The notes under the pieces: model-generated
What the model saw: the letters and a program-made list of their open reading frames with translations, nothing else
What the model was told of the DNA's origin: nothing
Database searches by the model: none
Shown: positions 6,095-11,566 of the stretch, one piece after another
How the letters are laid out: each line of letters begins with the position of its first letter
How positions within the stretch are numbered: the stretch's first letter is position 1
Program-made: the position numbers and the translations under genes
Assembly (NCBI GenBank): GCA_034428435.1
Contig: DAOUHY010000004.1
Span: forward strand, 1 to 12,573
Direction: 5' to 3'
DNA from: Bin5 sp034428435
GTDB lineage: Bacteria > Chloroflexota > Anaerolineae > Caldilineales > Caldilineaceae
Length of the DNA stretch: 12,573 nucleotides

Positions 6095-7552
6095 ATGCAA
6101 CTCCATCATGCTCTGCGCCTGGCGCCTGACGAACTCTCGGTTGTTACACTGGTCGGCGCCGGGGGTAAGACGAGCGCGCTCTTCCGGCTGGCGGAGGAGG
6201 CGGTTGGCGGCGGGCGTCGCGTTGTCACCACCACGACCACCCACATTTTCGCGGCGCAGGCGGAGCAGGCGCCGGCCCGTCTCGAAGTCGTGCCGGACAG
6301 GCCTGACGCAGTTGACTGGGCTGCGCTGGAGGCACAGCTGGCGCGGCACGGGCACTGCCTGATCTGGGCTCCGCCCGGCGCCGGCGGCGGCTCATCCGAC
6401 CCCACTCTTACAGGTTCCAAACGGCAGGGCCTTCCTCCGCAAGTTGTGGACGCGCTGGCGGCGCGGGCCGGTGATCTGGGCATCAGCCTGATCGCGATTG
6501 AGGGGGATGGCAGCCGGCGGCGGCCGGTGAAGGCGCCGGCGCCGCATGAGCCGGTTATTCCCGATTGCACAACCCACCTGGTCCCAGTCGCCGGTCTCGA
6601 CGGGCTGGGGCTGCCTCTGGACGAACCTCACGTACACCGGCCCGAACGGGTACGCGCGCTTCTGCAGGAGGAGGATGCGTCGACGCGCCTGACACCGCGC
6701 ATGTTGGGACGGCTGCTGGTGGAGCCGTATGGGGGAGGAGAGAGGGGAGAGGAGAGAGGAGAGAGAACACCACTTGGCGGCGGGTCGCGGCCTGCGGGTG
6801 CGAGATTGGTGCCGCTGTTGAACAAGGCGGAAAGCGCGCCCAGGCTGGCTGCAGGGCGGCTGATTGCACAGCAGTTGGCGCAGCGGGGTCAGCCTGTGCT
6901 CATCGGCGCGGTGGGGCCGGAGAGCCGGACGGCGGTTCGCGAGCGGTGGGGCGCGACGACGGCGGTTGTGCTGGCGGCAGGAGAGAGCCGCAGGATGGGG
7001 GAGCCGAAACAGCTGCTGCGCTGGCAGGGCGAGCCGCTGGTGACGCGGGCGGCCCGTGTCGCTCTGGAGAGCGGCGCGTCGGAAACGGTGGTGGTGACCG
7101 GCGCGGTCGGTGAGCAGGTGGAGGCGGCGCTGGGTCCTTTGCGCGAGGCGGGGCGCGGACGTCTGCATGTTGTTCACAACCCCGCGTGGCAGGCGGGGCA
7201 GGCGGGGTCGGTGCGCGCGGCGGTTGAGGCGCTGCCGGCCGCGTGTGAGGCGGTCCTGTTTACGCCGGTGGACCAGCCGCGTCTGCCGGCAGGGCTGTTG
7301 CGGCGGCTGTGGCAGGTGTGGCGCGGCGGCAGCGATCTGGCGGCTGTGGCGGTGGACGGGGCGGTACGCGGCGCGCCGGGGCTTTTTGACCGGCGTTTCT
7401 TCGGTCAGTTGAGGCAGGTCCAGGGAGACGGGGGCGGGGGGAGGCTGCTGCGCCAGTACGCGGCGGAGGTCAGCGCGATCGAGGCGCCGTACGAGTGGGT
7501 GGCTGATGTGGACACACCGGAGGACTGGCGGGCGGCGGTGGATCGAGGTTAG
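6095..7552 (+). CDS. Fusion of YqeC-like selenium-dependent hydroxylase accessory protein and MocA-type molybdenum cofactor nucleotidyltransferase
   Basis: This 485-residue protein joins two maturation proteins. Residues 1 to about 285 resemble YqeC: the P-loop-like VGAGGKTS at 20-27, 'VVTTTTTHIF' at 43-52, and the conserved 'IAIEGDGSRRRPVKAPAPHEPVIP' region at 133-156, followed by 'PLLNKAE' at 240-246. Residues 288-485 are a MobA/MocA-type nucleotidyltransferase: LAAGESRRMGEPKQLL at 293-308, TPVDQP at 390-395 (D393 the likely metal ligand) and DVDTPEDW at 471-478. MocA proteins attach CMP to molybdopterin to give the dinucleotide cofactor used by hydroxylases. YqeC is known from genomes with selenium-dependent molybdenum hydroxylases, its biochemical role being uncertain. 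Placement 59 nt after the fused catalytic subunit supports a maturation role. Residues 213-230 are low-complexity, encoded by a GAGGAGA heptamer array in a YqeC loop. The ATG at 6095 has only a weak ribosome-binding site. CTP versus GTP use is inferred from context. Confidence 0.88.
   Translation: MQLHHALRLAPDELSVVTLVGAGGKTSALFRLAEEAVGGGRRVVTTTTTHIFAAQAEQAPARLEVVPDRPDAVDWAALEAQLARHGHCLIWAPPGAGGGSSDPTLTGSKRQGLPPQVVDALAARAGDLGISLIAIEGDGSRRRPVKAPAPHEPVIPDCTTHLVPVAGLDGLGLPLDEPHVHRPERVRALLQEEDASTRLTPRMLGRLLVEPYGGGERGEERGERTPLGGGSRPAGARLVPLLNKAESAPRLAAGRLIAQQLAQRGQPVLIGAVGPESRTAVRERWGATTAVVLAAGESRRMGEPKQLLRWQGEPLVTRAARVALESGASETVVVTGAVGEQVEAALGPLREAGRGRLHVVHNPAWQAGQAGSVRAAVEALPAACEAVLFTPVDQPRLPAGLLRRLWQVWRGGSDLAAVAVDGAVRGAPGLFDRRFFGQLRQVQGDGGGGRLLRQYAAEVSAIEAPYEWVADVDTPEDWRAAVDRG
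6735..6766. repeat. In-frame GAGGAGA heptamer array inside the YqeC-MocA gene
   Basis: GAGGAGA, GAGGGGA, GAGGAGA, GAGGAGA and a partial GAGA follow without a gap, giving 32 nt. The reading frame stays open and yields a Gly/Glu/Arg-rich stretch (GGGERGEERGER). The same heptamer forms arrays at 8730 and 9029 in non-coding DNA. Confidence 0.9.
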
Positions 7553-7637
7553 GTTCGGTTGGCATTTTGGGAAGGGCCGTTCAGAATTTGACGAGAACGG
7601 ATCGATCCGCGAAGGGGCGCGAAGAACACCTTTGGCG
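7551..7637. repeat. Dispersed GAACACC-type repeat, copy 2 (short), starting on a stop codon
   Basis: It opens with AGGTTCGGTTGGCATTT at 7551-7567, matching 9139-9155 at 14 of 17 positions. The following bases (GGGAAGG, then TTCAGAATTT and GAGAACGGA) align with 9156-9187. A 'gatccgcgaaggggcgcgaa' segment and GAACACC at 7624-7630 come next. Its first two bases are the A and G of the TAG that ends the YqeC-MocA gene. The repeat stops short of the ribosome-binding site of the next gene. Confidence 0.6.
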
Positions 7638-7681
7638 TATCGCATTTTCTTTATTTGCCAGTGAAAGCGAGGTGAGGCGGC

Positions 7682-8716
7682 ATGTCTATGCTTGAAAACG
7701 GAATCCGTTGCAGCCCGGCCATCCATGCGCCGGGAGAACGTCAGATTACCTTCAGCCAGGCCATTCACGAAGCCGTTGCCGAGGAGATGGCCCGCGACGA
7801 GCGCGTCTTCGCCATCGGTGAAGATATTGCCGTGGCCGGCTCGGTATTCAAAGTGTTCGTCGGCCTGTTTGAGAGATTCGGCCCGGAACGGGTTATCGAT
7901 TCACCCATTTCGGAGGCGGGCATCGCCGGCATCGGTGTGGGCGCGGCCATCACGGGTATGCGGCCGATTGTGGACATCATGTTTTGCGATTTTGCCACCC
8001 TGGTGATGGACCAGCTGATCAACCAGGCGGCCAAGACGCACTACATGTCGGGCGGCAAGCTGAAGGTGCCGATGGTCTTGCGGACGACGATGGGGGCCGG
8101 TAGCCGCACTGCCGCCCAGCACAGCCAGTCTCTGCATGCGCTGTTCAGCCACATTCCCGGCCTGAAGGTGGCGATACCGGCCACCCCTTACGACGCCAAG
8201 GGGCTGATGAAAAGCGCCATCCGCGACGATAATCCAGTCATGGTTTTCGAAGACAGGACGCTCTTTCAACAGGAGGGGCCGGTGCCGGAGGCGGAGTATA
8301 CCCTGCCCCTGGGCGAGGCGGACGTGAAGCGCACGGGTGACGACATCACAATTGTCGCGACCAGTTCGATGGTGTACGTTGCCCTGGAAGCGGCCGACAG
8401 GCTGGCCGCGGCCGGCATCAGTGCAGAGCTGATCGATCCGCGCACGACGTCTCCTCTGGACACAGGGACACTGGTCCAGTCGGCCCGAAAGACCGGCCGG
8501 GCGCTTGTGGTCGACGAGGGATACCGGCAGTATGGCGTCACCGGTGAAATTGCCTCGGTCATTGCCGACGGCGCCTTCTACTATCTGGACGCCCCGGTCA
8601 AGCGCATCGGCGCCATGAACGTGCCGGTACCGTTCTCGCCTGCGATGGAGGATTTGACGATCCCCAACGCCGACAATGTGGTCGAGACGGCCAAGGCCAT
8701 GTGTGGGAGGGGATAA
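7682..8716 (+). CDS. 2-oxoacid dehydrogenase E1 component, beta subunit (pyruvate/acetoin/branched-chain type)
   Basis: A 344-residue protein of the transketolase-like E1-beta family. With an alpha subunit it decarboxylates 2-oxoacids on thiamine diphosphate and passes the acyl group to the lipoyl domain of E2. Visible: ITFSQAIHEAVAEEM at 22-36; GEDIAVAGSVFKV at 46-58; DSPISEAGIAGIGVGAA at 73-89, whose E78 corresponds to the Glu that contacts the thiamine ring; MDQLINQAAKTHYMSGG at 109-125; and AAQHSQS at 144-150, with the conserved His. The C-terminal transketolase domain follows from about 215. Length is slightly above the usual 325 because of about 18 extra N-terminal residues. AGGTGAGG lies a few nt before the ATG and supports this start. 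No alpha subunit, E2 or E3 gene is in the window, and repeat DNA lies on both sides, so it looks like a solitary gene here. The substrate (pyruvate, acetoin or branched-chain 2-oxoacids) cannot be decided. Confidence 0.93.
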   Translation: MSMLENGIRCSPAIHAPGERQITFSQAIHEAVAEEMARDERVFAIGEDIAVAGSVFKVFVGLFERFGPERVIDSPISEAGIAGIGVGAAITGMRPIVDIMFCDFATLVMDQLINQAAKTHYMSGGKLKVPMVLRTTMGAGSRTAAQHSQSLHALFSHIPGLKVAIPATPYDAKGLMKSAIRDDNPVMVFEDRTLFQQEGPVPEAEYTLPLGEADVKRTGDDITIVATSSMVYVALEAADRLAAAGISAELIDPRTTSPLDTGTLVQSARKTGRALVVDEGYRQYGVTGEIASVIADGAFYYLDAPVKRIGAMNVPVPFSPAMEDLTIPNADNVVETAKAMCGRG

Positions 8717-8727
8717 AAAGCGCAGAG

Positions 8728-8813
8728 GCGAGGAGAGAGTGAAGAGGAGTGAGGAGAGAGAGGAAGTATCGCTCGCCTCACGGAGGGCCGCTAATGGACT
8801 ATGGCATAGCGGT
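8728..8813. repeat. GAGGAGA heptamer array with flank, copy 1
   Basis: Imperfect heptamers (GAGGAGA, GAGTGAA, GAGGAGT, GAGGAGA) start at 8730. They are followed by a flank (GGAAGTATCGCT, CTCAC, ACTATGG, TAG) that recurs in the same order at 9027-9110. The whole block is therefore an old duplication, not only a simple-sequence match. Confidence 0.7.
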
Positions 8814-8956
8814 GTAGGTTGGGCTCAAATGGGAGTTACTACGCCTGTCTTGCCTGCGCTGGCACATACTCGGGACGTGTCATGACGCGGGGGAAGTTCT
8901 GGTCGCAGCGGGTCGTCAAGGTCATATTGCCACCCACTCGCTGCGGCGGGGGGTTT

Positions 8957-9022
8957 TAGGAGAGGGGGCGTTGCGGGGGCTCCGCCCCCGCACAAGGGAG
9001 GGCCGAATAGGCCCGACCGCCC
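8957..9022. repeat. 66-bp hairpin repeat, copy B, with inverted hairpin core
   Basis: Same length as copy A at 863-928 and 62 of 66 positions identical. The hairpin at 8973-8991 has the same 7-bp stem, but its loop is CTCCG where copy A has CGGAG, the exact reverse complement. The remaining difference is a single base in the loop of the second small hairpin (GAATA versus GACTA). It is followed within a few bases by a GAGGAGA heptamer array. Confidence 0.85.
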
Positions 9023-9026
9023 AAAA

Positions 9027-9110
9027 GCGAGGAGAGAGGGTAGAGGAGAGAGGAGAGAGGAAACATCGCTTGTCTCACTCGGGGTGGCGGATAAACTATG
9101 GTTTAGGAGT
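9027..9110. repeat. GAGGAGA heptamer array with flank, copy 2
   Basis: Heptamers from 9029 (GAGGAGA, GAGGGTA, GAGGAGA, GAGGAGA). The flank contains GGAAACATCGCT, CTCAC, ACTATGG and TAG in the same order as at 8728-8813. It starts 4 bp after 66-bp repeat copy B. Confidence 0.7.
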
Positions 9111-9138
9111 CACGTTTTTCTCAGTTTTTTCCGGCGCC

Positions 9139-9357
9139 AGGTTCCGTTGACATTTGGGAAGGCCACTCAAAATTCAGCAAGAACGGAAAGCCGGCATGCC
9201 TGACAGGAATTTTCCTCGCTTGAATGTTATGATAGACAGAACCAATTGATCCGCGAAGTCACGCGAAGAACACCTGTCGATCCACGAAGGGCCACTAAGG
9301 GCCGCGAAGAACACCTTTTTGTCCGCGGAGGACGCGGAGGGACGCGGAGAACACCCA
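9139..9357. repeat. Dispersed GAACACC-type repeat, copy 3, with opening motif
   Basis: It opens with AGGTTCCGTTGACATTT at 9139-9155 and contains GAACACC at 9268, 9309 and 9348. These are separated by 'tccgcgaagtcacgcgaa'- and 'tccgcggaggacgcgga'-type segments also present in copies 1 and 4. Its opening motif is the inverted form of the closing motif of copy 1. No protein-like frame runs through it. Confidence 0.65.
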
Positions 9358-9452
9358 GGGCAATCGCATCTAAATTGGTTTGCCAACATTGCCGAAGTTA
9401 GCCCGAGAGTCCACGAAGGGGATTCTCAAGGAACAGACGTAGAGCCTACACG

Positions 9453-9477
9453 AGGGGCAGGCACAAGGCCTGCCCCT
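9453..9477. repeat. Perfect 10-bp inverted repeat (AGGGGCAGGC hairpin)
   Basis: AGGGGCAGGC (9453-9462) and GCCTGCCCCT (9468-9477) flank the loop ACAAG, which is also the loop of the hairpins at 605 and 10366. The shared loop and AGGGGC/GCCCCT-rich stem mark it as the same class of small hairpin element. No T-run follows, so it is probably not a terminator. Confidence 0.75.
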
Positions 9478-9568
9478 ACATTTCGGGCAGCCTCCCAAGA
9501 AATTGACGCAATAGGATGCAATTGCCCTGCTGCCCTATCCCAGCCATGGGACATCAGCAGTAAGCATA

Positions 9569-9577
9569 TGGTATAGT
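9569..9577 (+). promoter_or_regulatory. Putative extended -10 promoter of the toxin-antitoxin operon
   Basis: TGGTATAGT is a good extended -10 element. The predicted start near 9584 leaves a leader of about 30 nt before the ATG at 9615. An in-frame GTG at 9576 would fall inside this element, which argues against using it as the start. The palindrome CATATG overlaps the element at 9565-9570, but an operator role is only a guess. Confidence 0.4.
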
Positions 9578-9614
9578 GGGGCGCAACAACGAAAGGGCAA
9601 AAATTGGACTGGGC

Positions 9615-9899
9615 ATGAGAATAGGCGAGTTGCTGTGGCCCCAGGACAGAATCGATCACATTGCGCGACACGGCATTACGATAGATGAAGTCGAGGAGGT
9701 ATGCTTCGGTCGTCCACTGGTTCTACGTGCAAAATCCCGAGGAGAGAATCCAACCTACTATATTTTGGGACAAACAGATGCGGGCCGCTATCTGTTCTGT
9801 GTGGCAATTCAATTTCCTGATGGCAGAGGACTCCCTGTCACCGCCAGAGTGATGACAGGAAGGGAAAGACGGCGATATAGACAGTGGAGGAATCGATGA
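9615..9899 (+). CDS. BrnT-like toxin of a type II toxin-antitoxin system
   Basis: A 94-residue basic protein that looks like a BrnT/RelE-like small toxin. The N-terminal part has 'RIDHIARHGITIDEVEEV' (residues 12-29), the usual 'I.HI..HGI..DEVEE' helix. The centre has strand-like 'YYILGQTDAGRYLFCVAI', and the C-terminus 'TARVMTGRERRRYRQWRNR' resembles the 'I.SAR.AT..ERR.Y' ending of BrnT, an mRNA-cleaving toxin. Catalytic residues cannot be assigned from this sequence alone. The ATG at 9615 is chosen over a GTG at 9576 because the latter lies within the predicted -10. Its stop overlaps the antitoxin start as ATGA. The toxin-first order is as in BrnT-BrnA systems. The gene is visibly poorer in GC than the metabolic genes and is enclosed by repeats, consistent with transfer. 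The family is remote, so a non-toxic relative is possible. Confidence 0.75.
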   Translation: MRIGELLWPQDRIDHIARHGITIDEVEEVCFGRPLVLRAKSRGENPTYYILGQTDAGRYLFCVAIQFPDGRGLPVTARVMTGRERRRYRQWRNR

Positions 9900-10162
9900 A
9901 CGGCAATAAAATTCTGCAGACCGATTCGATCCAGGAGCTCGCCGACTTCTGGGACACACATGATCTAACCGACTTCGATGCCGAACTTGAGGAGGTGAAC
10001 GAACCGGTCTTTGACCGTCAAACCACCGTCACCGTTCGTCTTGAGGCGGACGAATCCAGGATTGTCAGGTCGCTTGCCCGGTTGCACGGAATCTCCCATG
10101 CGCAACTGATTACCCGATGGGTTGTCGAACGCATTCAGGCTTCCTCGCGATCGGCAACTTAA
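9896..10162 (+). CDS. CopG/ribbon-helix-helix family antitoxin
   Basis: An 88-residue protein. Residues 13-27 (QELADFWDTHDLTDF) match the motif that opens the 'CopG antitoxin of type II TA system' family, which carries 'E.a.FWdtHdltdy'. Residues 44-80 look like a ribbon-helix-helix DNA-binding unit: the strand TVTVRLE, then two helices rich in Arg and Leu ending in 'RWVVERI'. Such antitoxins bind the toxin through one part and their own promoter through the other. GGAGG at 9886-9890 lies 5 nt before the ATG at 9896 and fixes this start over an in-frame GTG at 9884. The start overlaps the toxin stop by 4 nt, so translation is probably coupled. Pair assignment is firm by order and overlap; the partner family is less usual for BrnT than BrnA. 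Confidence 0.82.
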   Translation: MNGNKILQTDSIQELADFWDTHDLTDFDAELEEVNEPVFDRQTTVTVRLEADESRIVRSLARLHGISHAQLITRWVVERIQASSRSAT

Positions 10163-10591
10163 CGCCTGTCATCGACATACTCAACGGCGAACAGTCTCAG
10201 GCATCGTGACCGGTGTGCGAAACTCCAGCATCGTCCTCCTGAAAGTTCTCTCTCAATAAGATGCGTATGCCCTGGGAGAACACCTCTTTGTCCGCGGAGG
10301 ACGCGGAGAACACCTTTCTTTGATCCGCGAAGGCACGTGGAGGGCCCGCAATAGGGGCAATCACCAGGGCATCCACAAGGGGTGCCCCTACGGTAGGGAC
10401 AGCTGGATGAAATGTCGATGGGCCCAAAGCAGAGGGGGGGGAACGAACATCCCAGGGCTAACCGAGACCGAGGAGCGATGATTTCTGTCAGGGGGGTCAT
10501 TGCAGGTCGGGCGGGTGTTCAGTTCAGATCAGGTCGAATATTATTGTGAGCTCCCTCAAGCTACACGAATATAGTATGGTGTGTAATTCGC
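10163..10591. other. Gene-free region between convergent operons, with one dispersed repeat
   Basis: It holds GAACACC-type repeat copy 4 at 10278-10426 and otherwise no recognisable signal. No strong terminator hairpin is seen for either of the converging transcripts. An open frame on the minus strand here translates the repeat and is not a real gene. Confidence 0.6.
10278..10426. repeat. Dispersed GAACACC-type repeat, copy 4, with hairpin
   Basis: GAACACC at 10278 and 10308, each followed by 'tccgcggagg' or 'gatccgcgaaggcacg' segments. A hairpin follows: AGGGCATCC at 10366-10374, loop ACAAG, GGGTGCCCCT at 10380-10389. It ends in AAATGTCGATGGGCCCA at 10410-10426. Module order is the same as in copy 1 (506-669). 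Confidence 0.7.
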
Positions 10592-11059
10592 TTATTGATC
10601 GCTGGTTTTCGAAGCTTGGTCGGCGCGCCAGGCGTCGCTGATGAGGCGGAAGATGTCGGTCTCGGTGACGATGCCGATGGGCAGGAGTTTCCTGCCGCTG
10701 GCCTCAGCCGGCTGGACCACAGGAATGCCGCCGATCTTGGTTTCCATCATCTTTTCCACCAACTGGCCGAGCGCTGCTTCGGGTGCGATTGCAATGACGT
10801 CGGCGGTCATCACATCGCGCACGGTCAGCCACTCCTCAGCAAGGCCCGGATTGTAGCGGCTGGCCACGCTGCCGACGGTTTCCGCTTCCAGCACATCGGC
10901 GTCGGTGACGATGCCGCACATGTAGCCGTCCTGGTCGATCACAATGATGCGGCGCACATTGTTATCCTCCATCAACCCCGCGGCATCCACGGCCAGGGCG
11001 TCGGGATCGATGGTGATCACCGGCGCGCTCATGATTTCGCTAACCAGTATGCGATGCAT
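10592..11059 (-). CDS. Protein with two CBS domains
   Basis: A 155-residue protein made almost entirely of a CBS pair, the adenosine-nucleotide-sensing module. CBS1 spans about residues 7-60 (VSEIMSAPVITIDPDAL, then GIVTDADVL). CBS2 spans about 81-141 (RDVMTADVIAIAPEAAL, IGGIPVV, then IGIVTETDIFRLI). The 'T[DE][TA]D' turns that often hold the ribose of bound AMP or ATP are present in both. No catalytic or membrane domain is attached. The ATG at 11059 is preferred because GGAG precedes it by 6 nt; upstream in-frame starts at 11071 and beyond lack such a site. It is the third gene of a minus-strand cluster, 54 nt after another CBS protein. The bound ligand and target are unknown. Confidence 0.88.
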   Translation of the reverse strand: MHRILVSEIMSAPVITIDPDALAVDAAGLMEDNNVRRIIVIDQDGYMCGIVTDADVLEAETVGSVASRYNPGLAEEWLTVRDVMTADVIAIAPEAALGQLVEKMMETKIGGIPVVQPAEASGRKLLPIGIVTETDIFRLISDAWRADQASKTSDQ

Positions 11060-11113
11060 TGATGACTCCATTGTGCGGGTACTGGCAGTACCGGCCACAA
11101 ACCAAAGCGCTCT

Positions 11114-11539
11114 TCAGGAAGAGTGCTCGACGACGAACCGCAATACGTCTGTCGTGGTGAAAATGCCGACGACTTTGCGTTCTATAACCACGGGCAGCCC
11201 GCCGATACTGTAGTCCAGCATCAGACGGCAGGCGACATCTATCGAACTGTCCGGCGCAACGGTCACCGGATCGGAGGTCATGGCATCGCTGACAGGCAGC
11301 TTCGCCCAGAAATAGTTGATTTCGAAGAGGCTGAGCGTGGTGACGGTGGACGGGGCGGCCTGGCGCAGATCACCGAAGCTGACGATGCCGGTCAGATGTC
11401 CGTTGTCATCTACGACCGGCAGCCGGCGGCAGCGATGCTCCGCCATGAGGTCGCGTGCGTCGGCGAGGGAGTCCTCTTTGTGGCAGGTATGCGGATTCGG
11501 CGTCATCCAGTGCTGTACCTGGCTGCTATCGGACCCCAT
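11114..11539 (-). CDS. Protein with two CBS domains
   Basis: A 141-residue stand-alone CBS pair. CBS1 spans about residues 10-60 (HWMTPNPHTCHKEDSL, CRRLPVVDDNGHLTGIVSFGDL). CBS2 spans about 83-137 (VSDAMTSDPVTVAPDSS, IGGLPVVIERKVVGIFTTTDVLRF). The first domain has SFGD at the place where the second has TTTD. The ATG at 11539 has GGAGG 5 nt upstream; that GGAGG is part of an in-frame GTG codon region at 11551, which would be a poorer start. The gene lies 27 nt after tsaE and 54 nt before the other CBS gene, so the three are probably co-transcribed. The two CBS proteins differ clearly in sequence, so this is not a recent duplication. They might act together as a heteromer; this is inference. 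Confidence 0.88.
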   Translation of the reverse strand: MGSDSSQVQHWMTPNPHTCHKEDSLADARDLMAEHRCRRLPVVDDNGHLTGIVSFGDLRQAAPSTVTTLSLFEINYFWAKLPVSDAMTSDPVTVAPDSSIDVACRLMLDYSIGGLPVVIERKVVGIFTTTDVLRFVVEHSS

Positions 11540-11566
11540 CGGCGCCTCCACACCTGGAATTGGCTT

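Larger units (their letters stand above)
8717..9571. other. Gene-free repeat island between the E1-beta gene and the toxin-antitoxin pair
   Basis: No open frame of convincing quality on either strand. The stretch is a mosaic: GAGGAGA array with flanking sequence, 66-bp hairpin repeat copy B, a second GAGGAGA array with the same flank, GAACACC-type repeat copy 3, and a perfect 10-bp hairpin. About 100 bp at 8830-8950 show nothing I can name. No clear terminator for the E1-beta gene is visible. Confidence 0.6.

Noticed and set aside
6392..7768. 458-codon minus-strand frame opposite the YqeC-MocA gene
   Set aside because: Arg/Pro/His-rich low-complexity translation; shadow of a gene with firm motifs on the plus strand.
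9453..9477. Hairpin as a transcription terminator upstream of the toxin gene
   Set aside because: The stem is perfect but no T-run follows on either strand, and its loop matches dispersed hairpins elsewhere in the window.
10592..11062. Plus-strand frames opposite the CBS genes
   Set aside because: His/Asp/Gly-rich mirror translations; the minus-strand frames show clear CBS motifs and good ribosome-binding sites.
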